Below are positions 12,461 to 24,918 of a stretch of DNA of 64,000 nt, piece by piece. The stretch lies in the NCBI GenBank assembly GCA_026182355.1, contig JAPFBL010000233.1, forward strand, positions 744,001 through 808,000, read 5' to 3'. Origin of the DNA: Hermatobates lingyangjiaoensis. Its lineage: Eukaryota; Arthropoda; Insecta; Hemiptera; Hermatobatidae. The translations under genes were made by a program, and so were the position numbers. The stretch's first letter is position 1, and every line of letters starts with the position of its first letter. The notes under the pieces are model-generated. The model saw only the letters and a list, made by a program, of their open reading frames with translations. It was not told the DNA's origin and did no database searches.

Positions 12461-13341
12461 AATAGATATTATCGATAAATCCGTTAAAAGTTCTAGGAAA
12501 AGTGTGGAACGAAAAGAGTACACTGAGTATTAAGAATTTTATTATCGGGTTTGAGGGATAAGCGAAAGTCTGTACTAAGAAATTTGAGTGGCAGGAAAGT
12601 TTGGAATTGAATGTTTTATAACGATCCGAGGATAATTCCTGTAATGATGAGACAGATAAACTTCAAAGTGTGTGGTTTGTAACACTATCCGCCCTGAGTG
12701 GGGCCATGCAGCCCTACTACAGGCTGCATTGGCTTTATTTCCACAGGTCATTGAACCAGGGGCTACAAAGGTCACTGACCTTACCTGCAGCTGAGCAGGT
12801 TCAATAGTATCTTTCGTCCGGAGTTTGATCCGAAACTCTTAAAATAAGTCGGTACTACGGGTGGCGGAGGCGCCTGGAGGGTTTACTCTCCAGCCCTCAG
12901 AGGTCGGACTCGTAGTGGCTGATGGTTCTCACCCAAGTTGATTAGATCTCTGTGGTAATTGTGTGAGAAGCAGTAACTTCTCGGGTGGATACTTGCTTAT
13001 CATACCGGGGAGCTAGAGACCCCAAATCACTACCAGTGGTAACAGGCCATGAACTGAACTGAATGGACTGGGCAACTGGTACTTACTTTATAAACGCTTT
13101 GGCTTTTGATGTAATCTCAGAGTGGGGACGATTAGATACCACCCTTCTTGGGTCCTTTATTTTATGCATCAAGACCTTAAAGGCTCTCTCGCACTTTTGA
13201 CACTGACCAAGGTGGCGTTTAGCCAATGTTATCGTGAATCTCTTAAAGTTCTTGGAATAGTGTGGAACGAAAAGAGTACACTGAGTTTTAAGAATTTTAT
13301 TGTCGGGTTTGAGGGATAAGCGAAAGTCTGTACTAAGAAAC
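12461..13341. repeat. Segment bounded by ~120-bp direct repeats
   Basis: The blocks 12461-12582 and 13222-13341 are about 90% alike and in the same orientation. Both contain GTGTGGAACGAAAAGAGTAC and end GTCTGTACTAAGAAA. Between them is ~640 bp of GC-richer, non-coding sequence. The layout resembles a miniature terminal-repeat retroelement or a decayed element with pseudo-LTRs. No primer-binding site, polypurine tract, clear target duplication or protein was identified, so a local duplication is an alternative. Confidence 0.5.
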
Positions 13342-13356
13342 AGAGTAAATAGAGAG

Positions 13357-14084
13357 AAAAAATCATTCTCTCTATTTAGTAAATGAATCTACATAGAGGG
13401 ATTTGTAATCTCTCTATGAGTCGTACACTATGGTACTAAAGACTCCCCATAATGAGGCCCTGATGGGTCAAACATTGCAAATGATGAAAAAAATTCCTGA
13501 AAGTCCTCAAAATATTATTTTCATAGAATTACAGTCAAGGAACTAATTTTAGCTGTTGTCATTGGTCCCAGACTATACATATCCCAAAATATACCATACA
13601 TACAGTCGTCATCAAAGAAAACCAAAGATTTCTCGAAACAAAAAGCTATAATTCAAATCATAAAAAAAAATATTAAATTAAACTAACCGGCTACGTAAAT
13701 AAACATAATAAATGTTCAACCCCATTAAAAAACTAGTTTCGAGAAATGTAAAATAAATTTGTTTCTAATTTCCCAATATTACACATTAAAATGACAGTTT
13801 TAATACGAATTTTAAAATTTCTATTTTTTTAATGAATAATTACGACTTTAAAAACTCATTTTGAATAAAATTTCAGATTTTTTGTTAATTTTTTATTATT
13901 TCAATTTTTTTTCTATTTTCAATCCCCCCCCCCCCCCCTCACCAAAGCCACTCCCTGGCACCTGTCCCCAGGAGTAAACTGCCACCCCTCCCCCCCCCCA
14001 CCACCACCCTCTTGTCATGCCACTGGAACAATGCTTTTTTAATCAATATTCATGAAAAAAAATCATTCTCTCTATTTAGTAAAT
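13357..14084. repeat. Dispersed poly-C repeat between 28-bp direct repeats
   Basis: The 28-bp sequence beginning AAAAAATCATTCTCTCTATT occurs identically at 13357-13384 and 14057-14084. Between them, 13475-14030 is homologous to 26995-27500: both include AAAGTCCTCAAAATAT, an ACCGGCTACG/ACTGGCTACG segment and, near the end, a run of at least 15 C followed by CACCTG-type sequence. The flanking identity could be a long target duplication or internal duplication. No protein is encoded. Confidence 0.65.
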
Positions 14085-16124
14085 TTTAAGGATATTTACT
14101 TTTCTGTCAGCTTCCACCAGAGAATCGCACAATTGATTCTAAAATGTTCCTGATATATCAATAAAACATATTGAATGATGTAATCAAAGAGAAAAAGGTG
14201 AAAATTAATCAAGATAAAAGTTTCAGTGTTCCACCACGAAATGCCAGACCTCACACAAGTCCGACCACTCGACTGATGCTTTTATAGATTAAATCACATG
14301 TGTTGCTATAGCAAACATATTTGCCATAACTGGAGCCTTACTGCGGTCTTTACAACATTTTTTACACATAAAACATAAACTTCAAATAAGTATCTATAAA
14401 ATCACTTAAATCAATCAGTTTATACTACTAATTATAAGCCTTTTTATTAGTGCGTAATCATATTATTTTAATATTTTATGCCGGTTTTGTGTTGACAAAG
14501 TAAGCTTAATTTTCAACCATTACTCCTGTATCTCCCGCAATAATGATATGATTGTAAATAAACTACCGCATAGACAATTAGAAAATCATACCTTTTCAAA
14601 GTATAAATCTCCATTTCCATATCGTGAGCATCTATTACATTATTGTTTAAGATAACTCTTATGGTTTGGTTTTAGTTTTATTTTCCAACAATCCAATCTT
14701 CTAACCTACAGTCCTTCCATTTTTTTCAGATTTTCAGTTTTATTTTCAACTAATCATAAAAACTTTAGTGAATATGGCGTTATACTATTCTAATATAAAA
14801 AATATAGCAAAAATTATTTGACCAAAAAATTCACTTAGTAATTTAAAACAATATCCCTTACTACAAAAAAGTAAGTTTTTATTGAAAAAGAATTAATAAA
14901 TATAAAAAATGACTGTGAAAAAAATGAGAGCGTTATGATTTGCTAAACAGTATTTACACGGGAGACTTTGAAGATGTTAATAATTTTTTTAACCCCCTCA
15001 AAATATTAACATTTAACATATTAATTTAACATTTATAATTAATATTAACATGTTAACAATTTTTTAACATCTTCAAATAATTTTTAACATTTTAATAATA
15101 ATAATTTTATTTAAGATGTTTAATAATATTCAAGATTAGGTATCAATTAATAATTAAAATAATGATCAATTCTACATTTCAGTAATTATCAGTTTTGAAT
15201 CATTAATACAAATATATTTTATTTTTACAAATAATAATTAATACAATTCAAAACTTTGTTATTGAATATTGCTATTTAGCTAGAAATATTATCAGTTGAC
15301 TTCTAAAATAAACTTAACGAGTATTAGAAAATTACTTAACATTACTTTTTGAAAAAAGAGCAGAACTTAAGCAAAATTTGTAATACAAATTCATTTAATG
15401 TTTAATGCGTAAATTTCTAAGATGTAATCTAATTAAAATTTCGTTCAGCTGGTGAAAAACCTAGAAATGTATGTATCATAATAGGAGAATCATGAATGAA
15501 CTTGAAATCGTGTTTCTTTTTATCCAATAATATTATAACAAAATAGATACAAACATTACCAACTGGACGCCTAGACTATGATAATACTAGACGCTTACAA
15601 ACTCAGCATTCCTTGTAATTCTTTTTGTATCACCTAAACAGTTTCAGAACGTGTTTGTGGCAACACTGTTACAGTTCTCTTGTGTAACCTAATCTATTGG
15701 TTCAACATTGTACTTATTGTATAGCACATAATAAAAACACTTATTTAAGAATTCTGGGAACACCTTGTAATACTTTTATGCCTATTTGGTTGTATCAAGA
15801 AGAAAAATGGTTGACCACTCAGTGTTATCAGACCGACCACTACAGATTGTTGGTCTGAATAAATATATTGTTTATCTGAAGGCAACTGATTTCTTTCATT
15901 ACATGTAATTAACTGATCATGAATCAATTTGTACAGTTTATTGGCAATTATCTATTAATTCCTTAAATCTACTTTAAAGCTGAATATAACCATCTTACAT
16001 TATGATATATTTATATTGCTAAATCTTTTAGAAATGTATTCTAATAGATGAGTCATAAATACTACATAATAACTGGCAAATTATTGATATTCCAAATAAG
16101 ATGTATGGGTGGGATGATTCCATG
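14085..16124. other. AT-rich stretch without a gene
   Basis: Very AT-rich DNA, including runs of ATTAAC/TTTAACAT-type low-complexity sequence around 14980-15080. No exon, RNA gene or recognisable mobile element was seen. Confidence 0.5.
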
Positions 16125-16230
16125 TTCAACGGCCATAATCATGCTGAATACACTCATTCCCGTTCAATCATCTTAGTTAAGCGACAAGTGGTGTAGTGAA
16201 ACTTGGATGGGTGACACCAGCTGCCGTTGG
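16125..16230 (+). pseudogene. 5S rRNA-like pseudogene
   Basis: The segment follows the plan of an animal 5S rRNA: CAACGGCCATA start, GCTGAATACACT, GTTCAATCATC, AGTTAAGC (the internal promoter box A region), ACTTGGATGGGTGAC (box C region) and a terminal GCCGTTGG that can pair with the CAACGGCC start. It is ~106 bp against the usual ~120 because part of the region after GGGTGAC is missing, and several normally conserved positions differ. It is single-copy here and lies 80 bp upstream of a tRNA-type SINE. It is best read as a dispersed pseudogene or the head of a 5S-derived SINE. Confidence 0.72.
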
Positions 16231-16309
16231 TGTTCTCGACAATGGCACTATACTTTAAATATGTGCCGACTCAAAACTGTGGCACACTGTGTACCTTGTT
16301 AATCACACT

Positions 16310-16640
16310 GGGCCAGGTTAGCTCAGTAGTTAAAGTACTCGCCTCTGAACTGATAGAACCGAGGTTCAATCCCCACCTGGTCCTTGATTTATTCACCCGG
16401 GAGATGAATAAATCTGAGCACGTCGTCCCTCGGAGAAGGACGTTAAACTGTCGGTCCCGAACTTGTACGATGTCAGGTACTCGTTAAAGATCCCTGCTCT
16501 AAATACACTTGAGTTAGGCAACATTTAGGACTCCCACTGTAGAATCAATCTTGATTGTGTGGAATCACAAAGGATCAATGCTCGGCCCACGTGTGTTCCC
16601 TTATGGGACTACCACTGCAACCTAACCTAACCTAACCTAT
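16310..16640 (+). mobile_element. tRNA-derived SINE, CCTAA-tailed class
   Basis: The tRNA-like head GGGCCAGGTTAGCTCAG to CCACCTGGTCC includes complementary ends GCCAGG/CCTGG and the box B-like GGTTCAATCCC. The same body as the A-tailed SINEs follows (TTATTCACCCGGGAG, CGTCGTCCCTCGGAGA, TTGTACGATGTCAGG). A different tail contains GGAATCACAAAGGATC and ends in CCTAA units. Short direct repeats TCACACT flank it (16303-16309 and 16641-16647). Members with the same tail class are at 45577-45892 and 46987-47275, and a tail-only piece is near 18560-18606. Confidence 0.88.
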
Positions 16641-17329
16641 TCACACTTCGCTTCTTCTTCATACATTAGCAATACCTGTAATGTTCAAGTAGGTTAAATA
16701 CAGTGCATATTTTTTTTCATAAATATTATATTAAAGAACACGTTAAGAACTAAATGTCAAATGTGTGGAAAAATTGGCAAATTTGAATGTAAAATGTTAC
16801 TGATCGAAGGCAAGACGTTAAGGAGTAATTTTTCATGGGAGATATAAGCGTTTGTTGTATGTGTCTAGGTGAGGTAACAAGAAGAAGAGGTGTTTTGTGT
16901 GGGGAAGCGGAAGGGCGGTGCGATTTAGGGCGTGGGCCGGCGGTTTGAGGAGCGCTGAGAAGATGAACGGCTCAAGGGCGGGGGGTGAACAAGGGCTGCT
17001 TCCTTCCAGTCGTCACACAAACACGATAGCACACTTAAATCCAACACTTACCGCAACCACTGTGCTTTTCGTCATGCTTAATGCCTCCCAAGGCGAGCTC
17101 TCCTAACTTGCTTTATTTCACATGTAAAAGGCGCAGAAACAATAAACATCATGCTGACAGCCATATTTGTCACTTGTATTTATAAAAACAGTTATCCCTT
17201 TCAAAAACTATTATCGCAAATTTATGGCTAATGTTATCAACAATTCATAGCTTTCTCTTAACAAAAAATATTTTTCTATTGATATCATTTGTACAGCTAA
17301 TATGCTCACTAACGCAATAATAAAGCCCG

Positions 17330-18190
17330 GTGTGCAACCCCGGCACCTCCTACTTCTGGTATACCAGTTCATGAATCCTGTTTTGATATTAAGACGTGTA
17401 CCCAGCCTTCCGGCCATACCACGGATAATAGCAGAACAGATCGATGCTTTTTAACGTGAAAGCTCTTTCGCCGCATCTCGGGGGCACCAAGGTCTATCTG
17501 GTGATAGAACCATTATCAGCTCCCGAGATACGCCCGAGGTGGACCGCACGGAGGTGAGCTTCCACGACCCAACATCACAAACATTACCAAACAAACTACA
17601 ACACTATGCCAAAAGTTACCACTTACCAAGAAAAGCCACAACCAAGATAAGGAAAAAAGAGTAAAGAAAAATAATCCTCCAGTAAAAAACGCTTGGAAAC
17701 CAAAGCCAAAAGAAAAACCCTCAACCACAGTAGGTGAAACAAAAACACCAAAGAAAAAACCCTCTATTTAAGGCCACGAAGCGCTGGAATAACCCCACAA
17801 CGGCACTTAAACCCTAGAACACGTTGGGCGGCGTGGCTCCTGGCGACCTTCGTAGTCTTCTTAGATGATAAACAAAGTCATAGGAACTCCTCAGCGACCT
17901 TGAGTTAAGGCTCCCTCGTGTAAAGGATCATCAGCAACCGCTTCCCAGTTGACTATCTCATATGCATACCTTTCCCTTGCATATCTAGGGCACTCCTCCA
18001 GGATATGGCCCAAGCTCTCCATCGGAGCCCACAACAGCAGCCTGGGCTGTCACGCTTTTGAATCTGGAGAGGTATGCAGCGAAGTCCCTGCCAACCAAGA
18101 ACCTGAGCCAGCCAATGCTCAGTTCAGTTCCAAGCGTCATGAATCAGTTCATGAATCCAAGCGTCAAGAGATCCTTTTTACATTCTAGGG
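17330..18190 (-). mobile_element. Decayed 3' end of a non-LTR retrotransposon
   Basis: The minus strand encodes remnants of the reverse-transcriptase C-terminus. From ~18120, GRDFAAYLSRF is followed after a frame shift by ESLGHILEECPRYARERYAY (about 18030-17965), a variant of the H-x-L-x-E-C-P motif at the end of jockey/I/R1-type ORF2 proteins. Stops and frame shifts show it is dead. Downstream, 17900-17330 is the 3' UTR; its segment 17590-17430 is homologous to 58150-58010 (shared AGCTTTC/CTTTCGCC context), which defines a family. No clear poly(A) or target duplication was found. Confidence 0.75.
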
Positions 18191-18559
18191 TCAACTTATT
18201 CTTTGATATCCTCTTCTTGTACCATCCATTGAAACAAATAACTCTATTTGAGGTATTCTAATATCTCTCATTACTTCGACGTATCCCAAACATCATAAGC
18301 TCAAATTTATAGAATAACTGATGTCATCATGTTTATAAATTTTACAAATATAGGCAATATACAGTGTCTTAAAAGCCACTACACCCTTATCGTTTACTTT
18401 GCTATTAGTAAAATAGATGAATAGTAAAATAATCTATTTCAGATGTTAACTTATGAAGATAAGTTCACCGAACTTATTGCTGAATTTTGCGATCAAGATA
18501 CAGACTGTGGAGCTAAAAGACCGGACGATCTGGCTGATAGCTACTTACTAGCTTGCGGC

Positions 18560-18606
18560 CTATGAGTGTTCTTTTTTGGGACGCCCACTGTAACCTAACC
18601 TAACCT
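18560..18606 (+). mobile_element. SINE tail fragment (CCTAA class)
   Basis: GTTCTTTTTTGGGACGCCCA followed by CTGTAACCTAACCTAACC matches the 3' end of the SINE at 16310-16640. The head and body are absent, consistent with a 5'-truncated insertion. Confidence 0.65.
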
Positions 18607-20218
18607 ATGAACATGCTTTAACGTTCCCTGAGTCTATATGTCTGGGTTTGTGTGTGTGAATAGGTAGAAGTTGTGTATCAAAAAGATTGTAGGCAGCTGC
18701 AGGAAGCACAAGTTCATGTCTGAAATCAGGCTTTATAATGTAGATGTGCTTTATAATTGTTAGACAATACTGCAAGAAACTTTAGTTTCTATTTTCCCTA
18801 AGAATTGAAAAAGTATTATTAGTACTGAAGTAATATTAGCATTAATTAAAAAATCTGGAGTGGCCTACACTCTACTTTACTATAAGTAACTCAATGTCCA
18901 ATTTCTTGAGTATATAAAACATAACGTATCATTTAAGCATAACATAAATATCTAAATGGGATATAATTATTAGCATTGCATTCGTGAGGTAGTACAGATA
19001 GTGATTGAAGGACATATCAATTTATAAGCTTATTTTTGTACATCACAAATAATTTATTATTTGCAAAAAATTTCATTAGTATAACTACAGCAGTAATAAC
19101 ATTTTTGAAAAACCAATGTGAACATTTCTTGAACGAAATATTATCCTACAAGAGAACATGACTATTGTTCAAATAGCCAGTAGATTTCTTACATCGTTTA
19201 CTTGACATCCTTCTACATTGAATATTAATGTAAAGTTTTCAAATTTGAAACAGTAAAATACCATTTTTTTCTCTGAAAAACGTCTTAAACAGCGATGGTT
19301 TTTAACAGAATTATTATACTGGGAATTTTATGGCTTCTTAGTACTTAATAAGATCATTTTCCTTCCCCTTTGTCAAATAACATATATACGGATTTTTTTC
19401 TGAGTGAGTGTTATCATTTTCCTGCACAATATTATTCCTCTTACATCTCATATAAGTCAATAAACAATTTAAATTATTCCTTTATAAATACCAATTTTAT
19501 CTCAGTGGATTCGCTCAAAAAATTTCTAAGTCAATGTAAACAATGTAAAAAAATACAAAAAATTCGACAAGTATAGCAGGTGATCTCTTAGTCTAGGATA
19601 AACAAAGAGTTTTTATATCGTTATTGCTCTTTCCCGTAATTGGAACTTCATGATTTTTTTTTTATGAATTGCTAATTTTTTGTTCCATTTTTGGTCAAAT
19701 TTTCATTATTTTTTAACGAGCCGTTTAGCGTCAAAAAAACATTTTCTGAAAACAGAAATCGTACTGTAACGCCCCTTTAGCGAATGTAATTTTAGAAAAA
19801 AATATCTCACCTCATTCTCCATATAATGTTCTATTTATAGGCATAGTTTCATTATTGTCCGTCAAACAGTATGGCGTGTATCGCTCTCACAAGGTTTGAG
19901 ATTGAATTATAAGTCAAAAATTTTACATTTTATTGAAAAAAAAATATTTCCTGTTGTTTTAAAATTCTGAATATATTTTTCGTTTGTTGCATTTGAAACC
20001 TCAAAAATAATGTCAAAATTTCAAAACTCTAGGATTATCAGTTTAGGAGAAATAAATGTTTTAAAAAAAACGGTTTTTGGCAAAAAAAGTGACTTTCCCA
20101 ACATGCATAATTCTTCCCAAACAATAGGGATCTTCGTCTTTATGAGGCCCATTTTTGTGTAAAATATCAACTTGATTCATCAAAGATTCTGGACCGTAGC
20201 GTGGTAACAAGCAATGCT

Positions 20219-20267
20219 AACACACTCACCCACCCACCCACCCACCCACCCACCCACACACACACAG
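20219..20267. repeat. (CACC)n/(CA)n microsatellite
   Basis: Tandem CACC units pass into a CA run. Confidence 0.9.
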
Positions 20268-23200
20268 ACATCATCGTAAAAACGTCATAAAACGACTTCT
20301 GGGACCTCAAAACATGTAATTCCGTCAAAATCTCGAGATCGAATTTTTTCACGATTACTATACTTTACTTATAGTAAAGTAAAAAAATCAGAAATATTCA
20401 ATAATAGAAGAGACCAGTTTTTTGTATAAAAATGTAACCATTTTAACATTTATTTTGAAAGATTGTGAACACCATACGGGTTACACCAATTGACTTATAA
20501 TATCAAATTAAGTATTTGTATGTAAAAAATATATCCTTTAAAGATGAGCTGTACAACCGGGCTCACTTCTAGAATGAGTCCCAATAATAAAGTCCACCAG
20601 CCAAGTTCAGTTCATGGACTTTCCCAATGGTAAGAGTTGAGGTCTCTTACCTCGAAGCTCTGCAGGCACCCTCCCGAGAAGATACTGTTTCTCGAGAAGC
20701 ACCGCCCTTCAACTACAACGGACAGTCTCCTCTTCCTGGGTGAGGAAACCACAGTCACCCCAAGTCCAACACCAATGACAGGACATGCAGATCCCACAAG
20801 CTTCGCATGGGACATCCCACCTCCGTGGTACTGACAATATTTTAAGACAATGCAATACAGTTGGCCAGACTGCGCAATCAGCGTAACCTGTTGTCCACTC
20901 TCGCGATGAAGATGTCGACGGTTAAGCACATGGGAATGAGAATCAGGGGGTCTGCCATCCAACGAAGAAGATCTTCAATAGGGAGATGCCGCCCCTGAGA
21001 CCTTGTGAGAGCACCTACACCCAAACAGCTAAAAATATTAAAAATTTATTCAGGGGACCTTAAAACGTATCATTCTATTCAACCTCAAAATCTCTCTAAA
21101 CTTCTACCCAAATAAAATACTCTCAGGGTTACTCTAAATATTTTATTTTTTTAATTATGGAGTGGGAAGAGTTAATATCACGTTATGTAGAAGGTAAAAG
21201 ATACGGGAGAATACGGTGAGATAGGAAACCTATAAGGAATAAGGAGATCAACACTGAGGATCAGTCAATTGTCCTGCATCAGTAAATTGTCTGCGCTAGT
21301 ACGCCAATGTTTTTTATAGCTGCTAAAAACTACAGTACGGAGTATTTCATTCAGTTTAATTAAAATTTGTAGGAGGATCAGTTTTATTTTGTTAAATTAA
21401 AATTCTTAACTTAAGTTTTATTTAGTTGAATTAAAACTCTGTATAACTATCTTCACTGTTTTTTTTTTAGTTCATGAATAATAAAAGTACCTGTACTTTT
21501 CATTTAGTATTTACTATTCGATTAAATGATTGAACAGGTGGTAATTTTCTTTAAATATATTCACTAATAAAATCCGGTATTTTAAAAAATTCGGTAGTCC
21601 TCCGGTCCTTAGGTTGCCGGATTTTTTGAAGTCAATCAGTATAACTAAAAAACAGTATTCATCGGTTGGTTAATTGTCATTACTTTTTCAATAATTTTTA
21701 CTTCATCTCATACCTAAAATTTAATCGTTTTAACAAATTGTGAACAATCTTAAGTTTGTAAATGTATACTTGCGGTCACATTTACATGTACATTGCGGTT
21801 GAAGGGGTACATAGTAGAAAAGAGGACCCCAAAATGTGTCAGCACTTGATGTTTTCCATCTTAATTAAATTCATCTAATTACTTTTCGATAAAATAAATT
21901 TTTATATTGCATTAACCCACATTCAGTTTAATTTCCTTAATATTGTCCAAAGGACTAAGCAAGTAAATAACAAATATCCTCTGTTTTTATACTGTAACTA
22001 CTATTTTAGTAGTTCTTTTAATTTTAACTTGAGAGCAAAATAAATTGAAATCATGAGAAATAATTTATGTGAGTTTAAAACTCATTTTCAGAATATACTT
22101 ATTTTAAAAATGTGCGGATATTTTTATCGGGATAAAAACTAATATAGTATTACACCAACAGCAAACGAGCAAAACTTGTGAGTTGAGAGAGGTTCTATGG
22201 TTTATTTTACGAGAATAATATTTGAGAAAGAGGTAAAGAAGTTAAAAGTTTTCCCTGAAGTCTAATCTATAATGCTTCAAACTCTTGGCTGTAAACTAAT
22301 TTATATTATCTATCTCACTTTTGTAAATATACTTCAATGATCTTTCTCTTAAATAAGTGACTTTAAAAAACTCGATAAAACATTCCACAAATATTCAAGT
22401 TAATTAGCTGTTGATTAGAGGGATTCGTTATCAATGTTTGAAGTATTTTTATAAGGAATCAGCTGTATCAAACGTTGAATCTTTCATATCATCAAAGAAC
22501 GATTCATCATAATTCACGTCACTACAGTCAGTTTGGGGGCCCACCTCTATTCGTCTCTGCCCTTTGTCCTCCACTCCCAGGAAGGAACACCAATCTTCAT
22601 CAGGTCATCCCGGACATCATCCTGTGTGCCAACTCACTCTGGATCTCTCTCGCCTTCTTCTTCCTAAAGTATGTTCCTTCATCATCTCTGTGCCTAAGTA
22701 AGCTTTTGTTTACCTGCCGATGTCTTATAACGTTTCCATCCAATCCAAGGCTTTGTTTGGATTTGTGATAAGCTCTACGCCCCCCGCGCTCACCCCCCCC
22801 AATTTGAAGAAACAGGCTATTTTTGTAGGGTTCTCCTTCCCTTAGGTGATTGTCTGGCAAGACTATAGGATTCTTAGTAAGTAACCCTGCAGAGGGAGGC
22901 TTTCACAAGGTACTATCAGTCTGGCCAGCTGAACCAAGGTTTTTTAAAGAGGTGTTGCTCCTCTATCACTCCCCCACTTGATCCTGGCTTGTAACAAGCA
23001 GATCCTGGTCCTATTATAGTTCCAGGACGGCGGGGTTCAAGAAATATTTGCAAATCAAATATAAAAGACAACATAGTTTTAAAGGCTATTTTATAAACTA
23101 ATTTTTTTTACACAAAAATTAAATTTTAAAACTAAAACAAGTCTACAGTCTTTCAATGCATGTCGTTTCACCGTCGTTCTTTGAATAAATGATATTCAAA

Positions 23201-23352
23201 TGCATCATTCAATATTTCAAATCAATTATAATATTATTAAAGTATGCTAAAAGCATCATGTAATTGCTTCAGTCATCTAAATGCAAAAATGTTAGCAAAT
23301 TTGTATACATAATACGGAGATATGTATTATTACAGTTTTGTTTTATCATCAC

Positions 23353-23523
23353 TATTTAATTTCATTAAACTAAAGATTAGTGAATAAAAATTCAGTTTCA
23401 CGTGACATTGAAAAAACTGATGATATACATCAGTTACCCAGGTAACTGATTTTTACTAGGTAACATCTGACACGTGAAACTGAATTTTTATTCACTAATC
23501 TTTAATTTAATGAAATTAAATAA
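23353..23523. repeat. Inverted repeat with central palindrome
   Basis: The ~54-bp arms 23353-23406 and 23468-23523 are nearly perfect reverse complements (TTAGTGAATAAAAATTCAG in one, its complement in the other, then CACGTG near the inner ends). The loop contains the palindrome CAGTTACC-CA-GGTAACTG. GGTAAC also occurs just inside and outside the right arm. Likely a small MITE-like element; the family is not recognised. Confidence 0.65.
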
Positions 23524-24918
23524 TAGGTAACTGAGGTTAAATAAGTCATAATTCAAAGAGTGCCAAGTTAGCCGTGTGCCAATGTATATTTCAGGGAAAA
23601 TGAAATATAGTGGAAGGTACAGTTTATATGATATCATTCATGCTATATACTGCCATATACTATCATATATACCACTTGTTTACAAATATAAACCTCAAGC
23701 ATCTCAACTATTTTAAAAACACCGACTTTCTGAATACGGATGGCAATAAATGACGGTGGTATAATAAAGCCAGTCTACTCCTGTTGTTGAAAGAAGCCAT
23801 CTAATCAGAAATAAAGCAAAGGAGTATTCAAGCAATCCACTCACTTATTCTTTATCAGACGATCGAAGGACCCTGCATTTACTGATGACGTCTCATATGG
23901 ACTATACCAGATGTCTGACTCCCTACAACTCCAGGCTCTGCTTCCCCTGTCATCATGAGAGGAAAAAGAAACGAAATAATAAACAAATATTAATATTCAT
24001 CCTCTGGACTATGATTTTGGTGTGGTTCTTATTTATTTGGCTATTTTTGTATTAAAAATCGCAGAAAATTCTGTATTTTTTGCTTAAATAAAAGATGTCT
24101 CCTTCGGAGACGTGAGGTGAGGTATGGACAGCCAGAGCCTCCCTCCAGATTGTGCAAGCACTTCACAAACTGGATTGAGCCCGTGCAAATGTCGCGTGCT
24201 TCTTCCCATTTCTCTGTCTGTTTAAAATATGATAGTTGAGGACACTTTCATGCAATAAAAGTATATGTCTTCTTTTTCATGGTTTTCGGTAATGTATTAA
24301 CATATATGTGTAATATTTACATGTTATTGATATGACATGAATCCTCAGAGATAGTGCTTGGCTTGAGGTAGGCAGTACCTCTGCCTGAAGGAAGCATCTT
24401 ATTCGCTCCTATTCTATTGGCATTCTACTGTATGTTTGTAAATCTGACTTGTGAGTCAGTGCCTCGTTAAACCCAACCCTCACTGCAAGTCACTGCTTGA
24501 TAAATGTATATTGCTGAAATATACAGTAACCATTCGTCGTTGTCTTCTCCACTCAACCGTTTTTGCTATGTCTTTCACAAGATCCCATCGAATCTCTTCA
24601 AAGGGCAGTAAATTATTTTTTCAGCCGGTATTACCAATAAGTTTTTATTTCGTTATTGTTTTCAAACTTTTAACAATTTTATTAATGTATTCTTTCGTTG
24701 TTAAGGTTGTATCTCCCTTTTTGATTTTTCTTATCGGTTGATGGCCGGTGATAGTAAAAAAAAAATTGTTTTCCAACCCTACACCAGTAGAACTAACTGA
24801 TAAGATTAGAGGCAAGTAAGTGATTAGTCCCATTCAGATTGCTTGTTTGGTCGTCTTTCCTGTGCATAAACACACAAATCAGTCAGCTCTTCAACTCTAA
24901 ACTACCTGCTTTTAAGGT

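Larger units (their letters stand above)
18607..24918. other. Gene-free tract with GC-richer repeat patches
   Basis: No conserved protein was found. There is a CACC/CA microsatellite at 20219-20267. GC-richer, mutated-looking patches lie at about 20555-21010, 22530-23040 and 24110-24240. Their composition differs from surrounding DNA and suggests old repeat insertions, but I do not recognise a family. The short open frames inside them have no identifiable motif. Confidence 0.5.

Noticed and set aside
16227..16487. 86-codon open frame
   Set aside because: It starts inside the 5S-like pseudogene flank and runs through the tRNA-derived SINE; no protein similarity is evident.
16620..16640. Telomere or interstitial telomeric array
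   Set aside because: Only three to four CCTAA units, always at the end of the same SINE class, so it is a SINE tail.
20612..20962. 116-codon minus-strand open frame in a GC-richer patch
   Set aside because: No recognisable motif, no splice context, and the patch looks like an old repeat. I could not identify a family.
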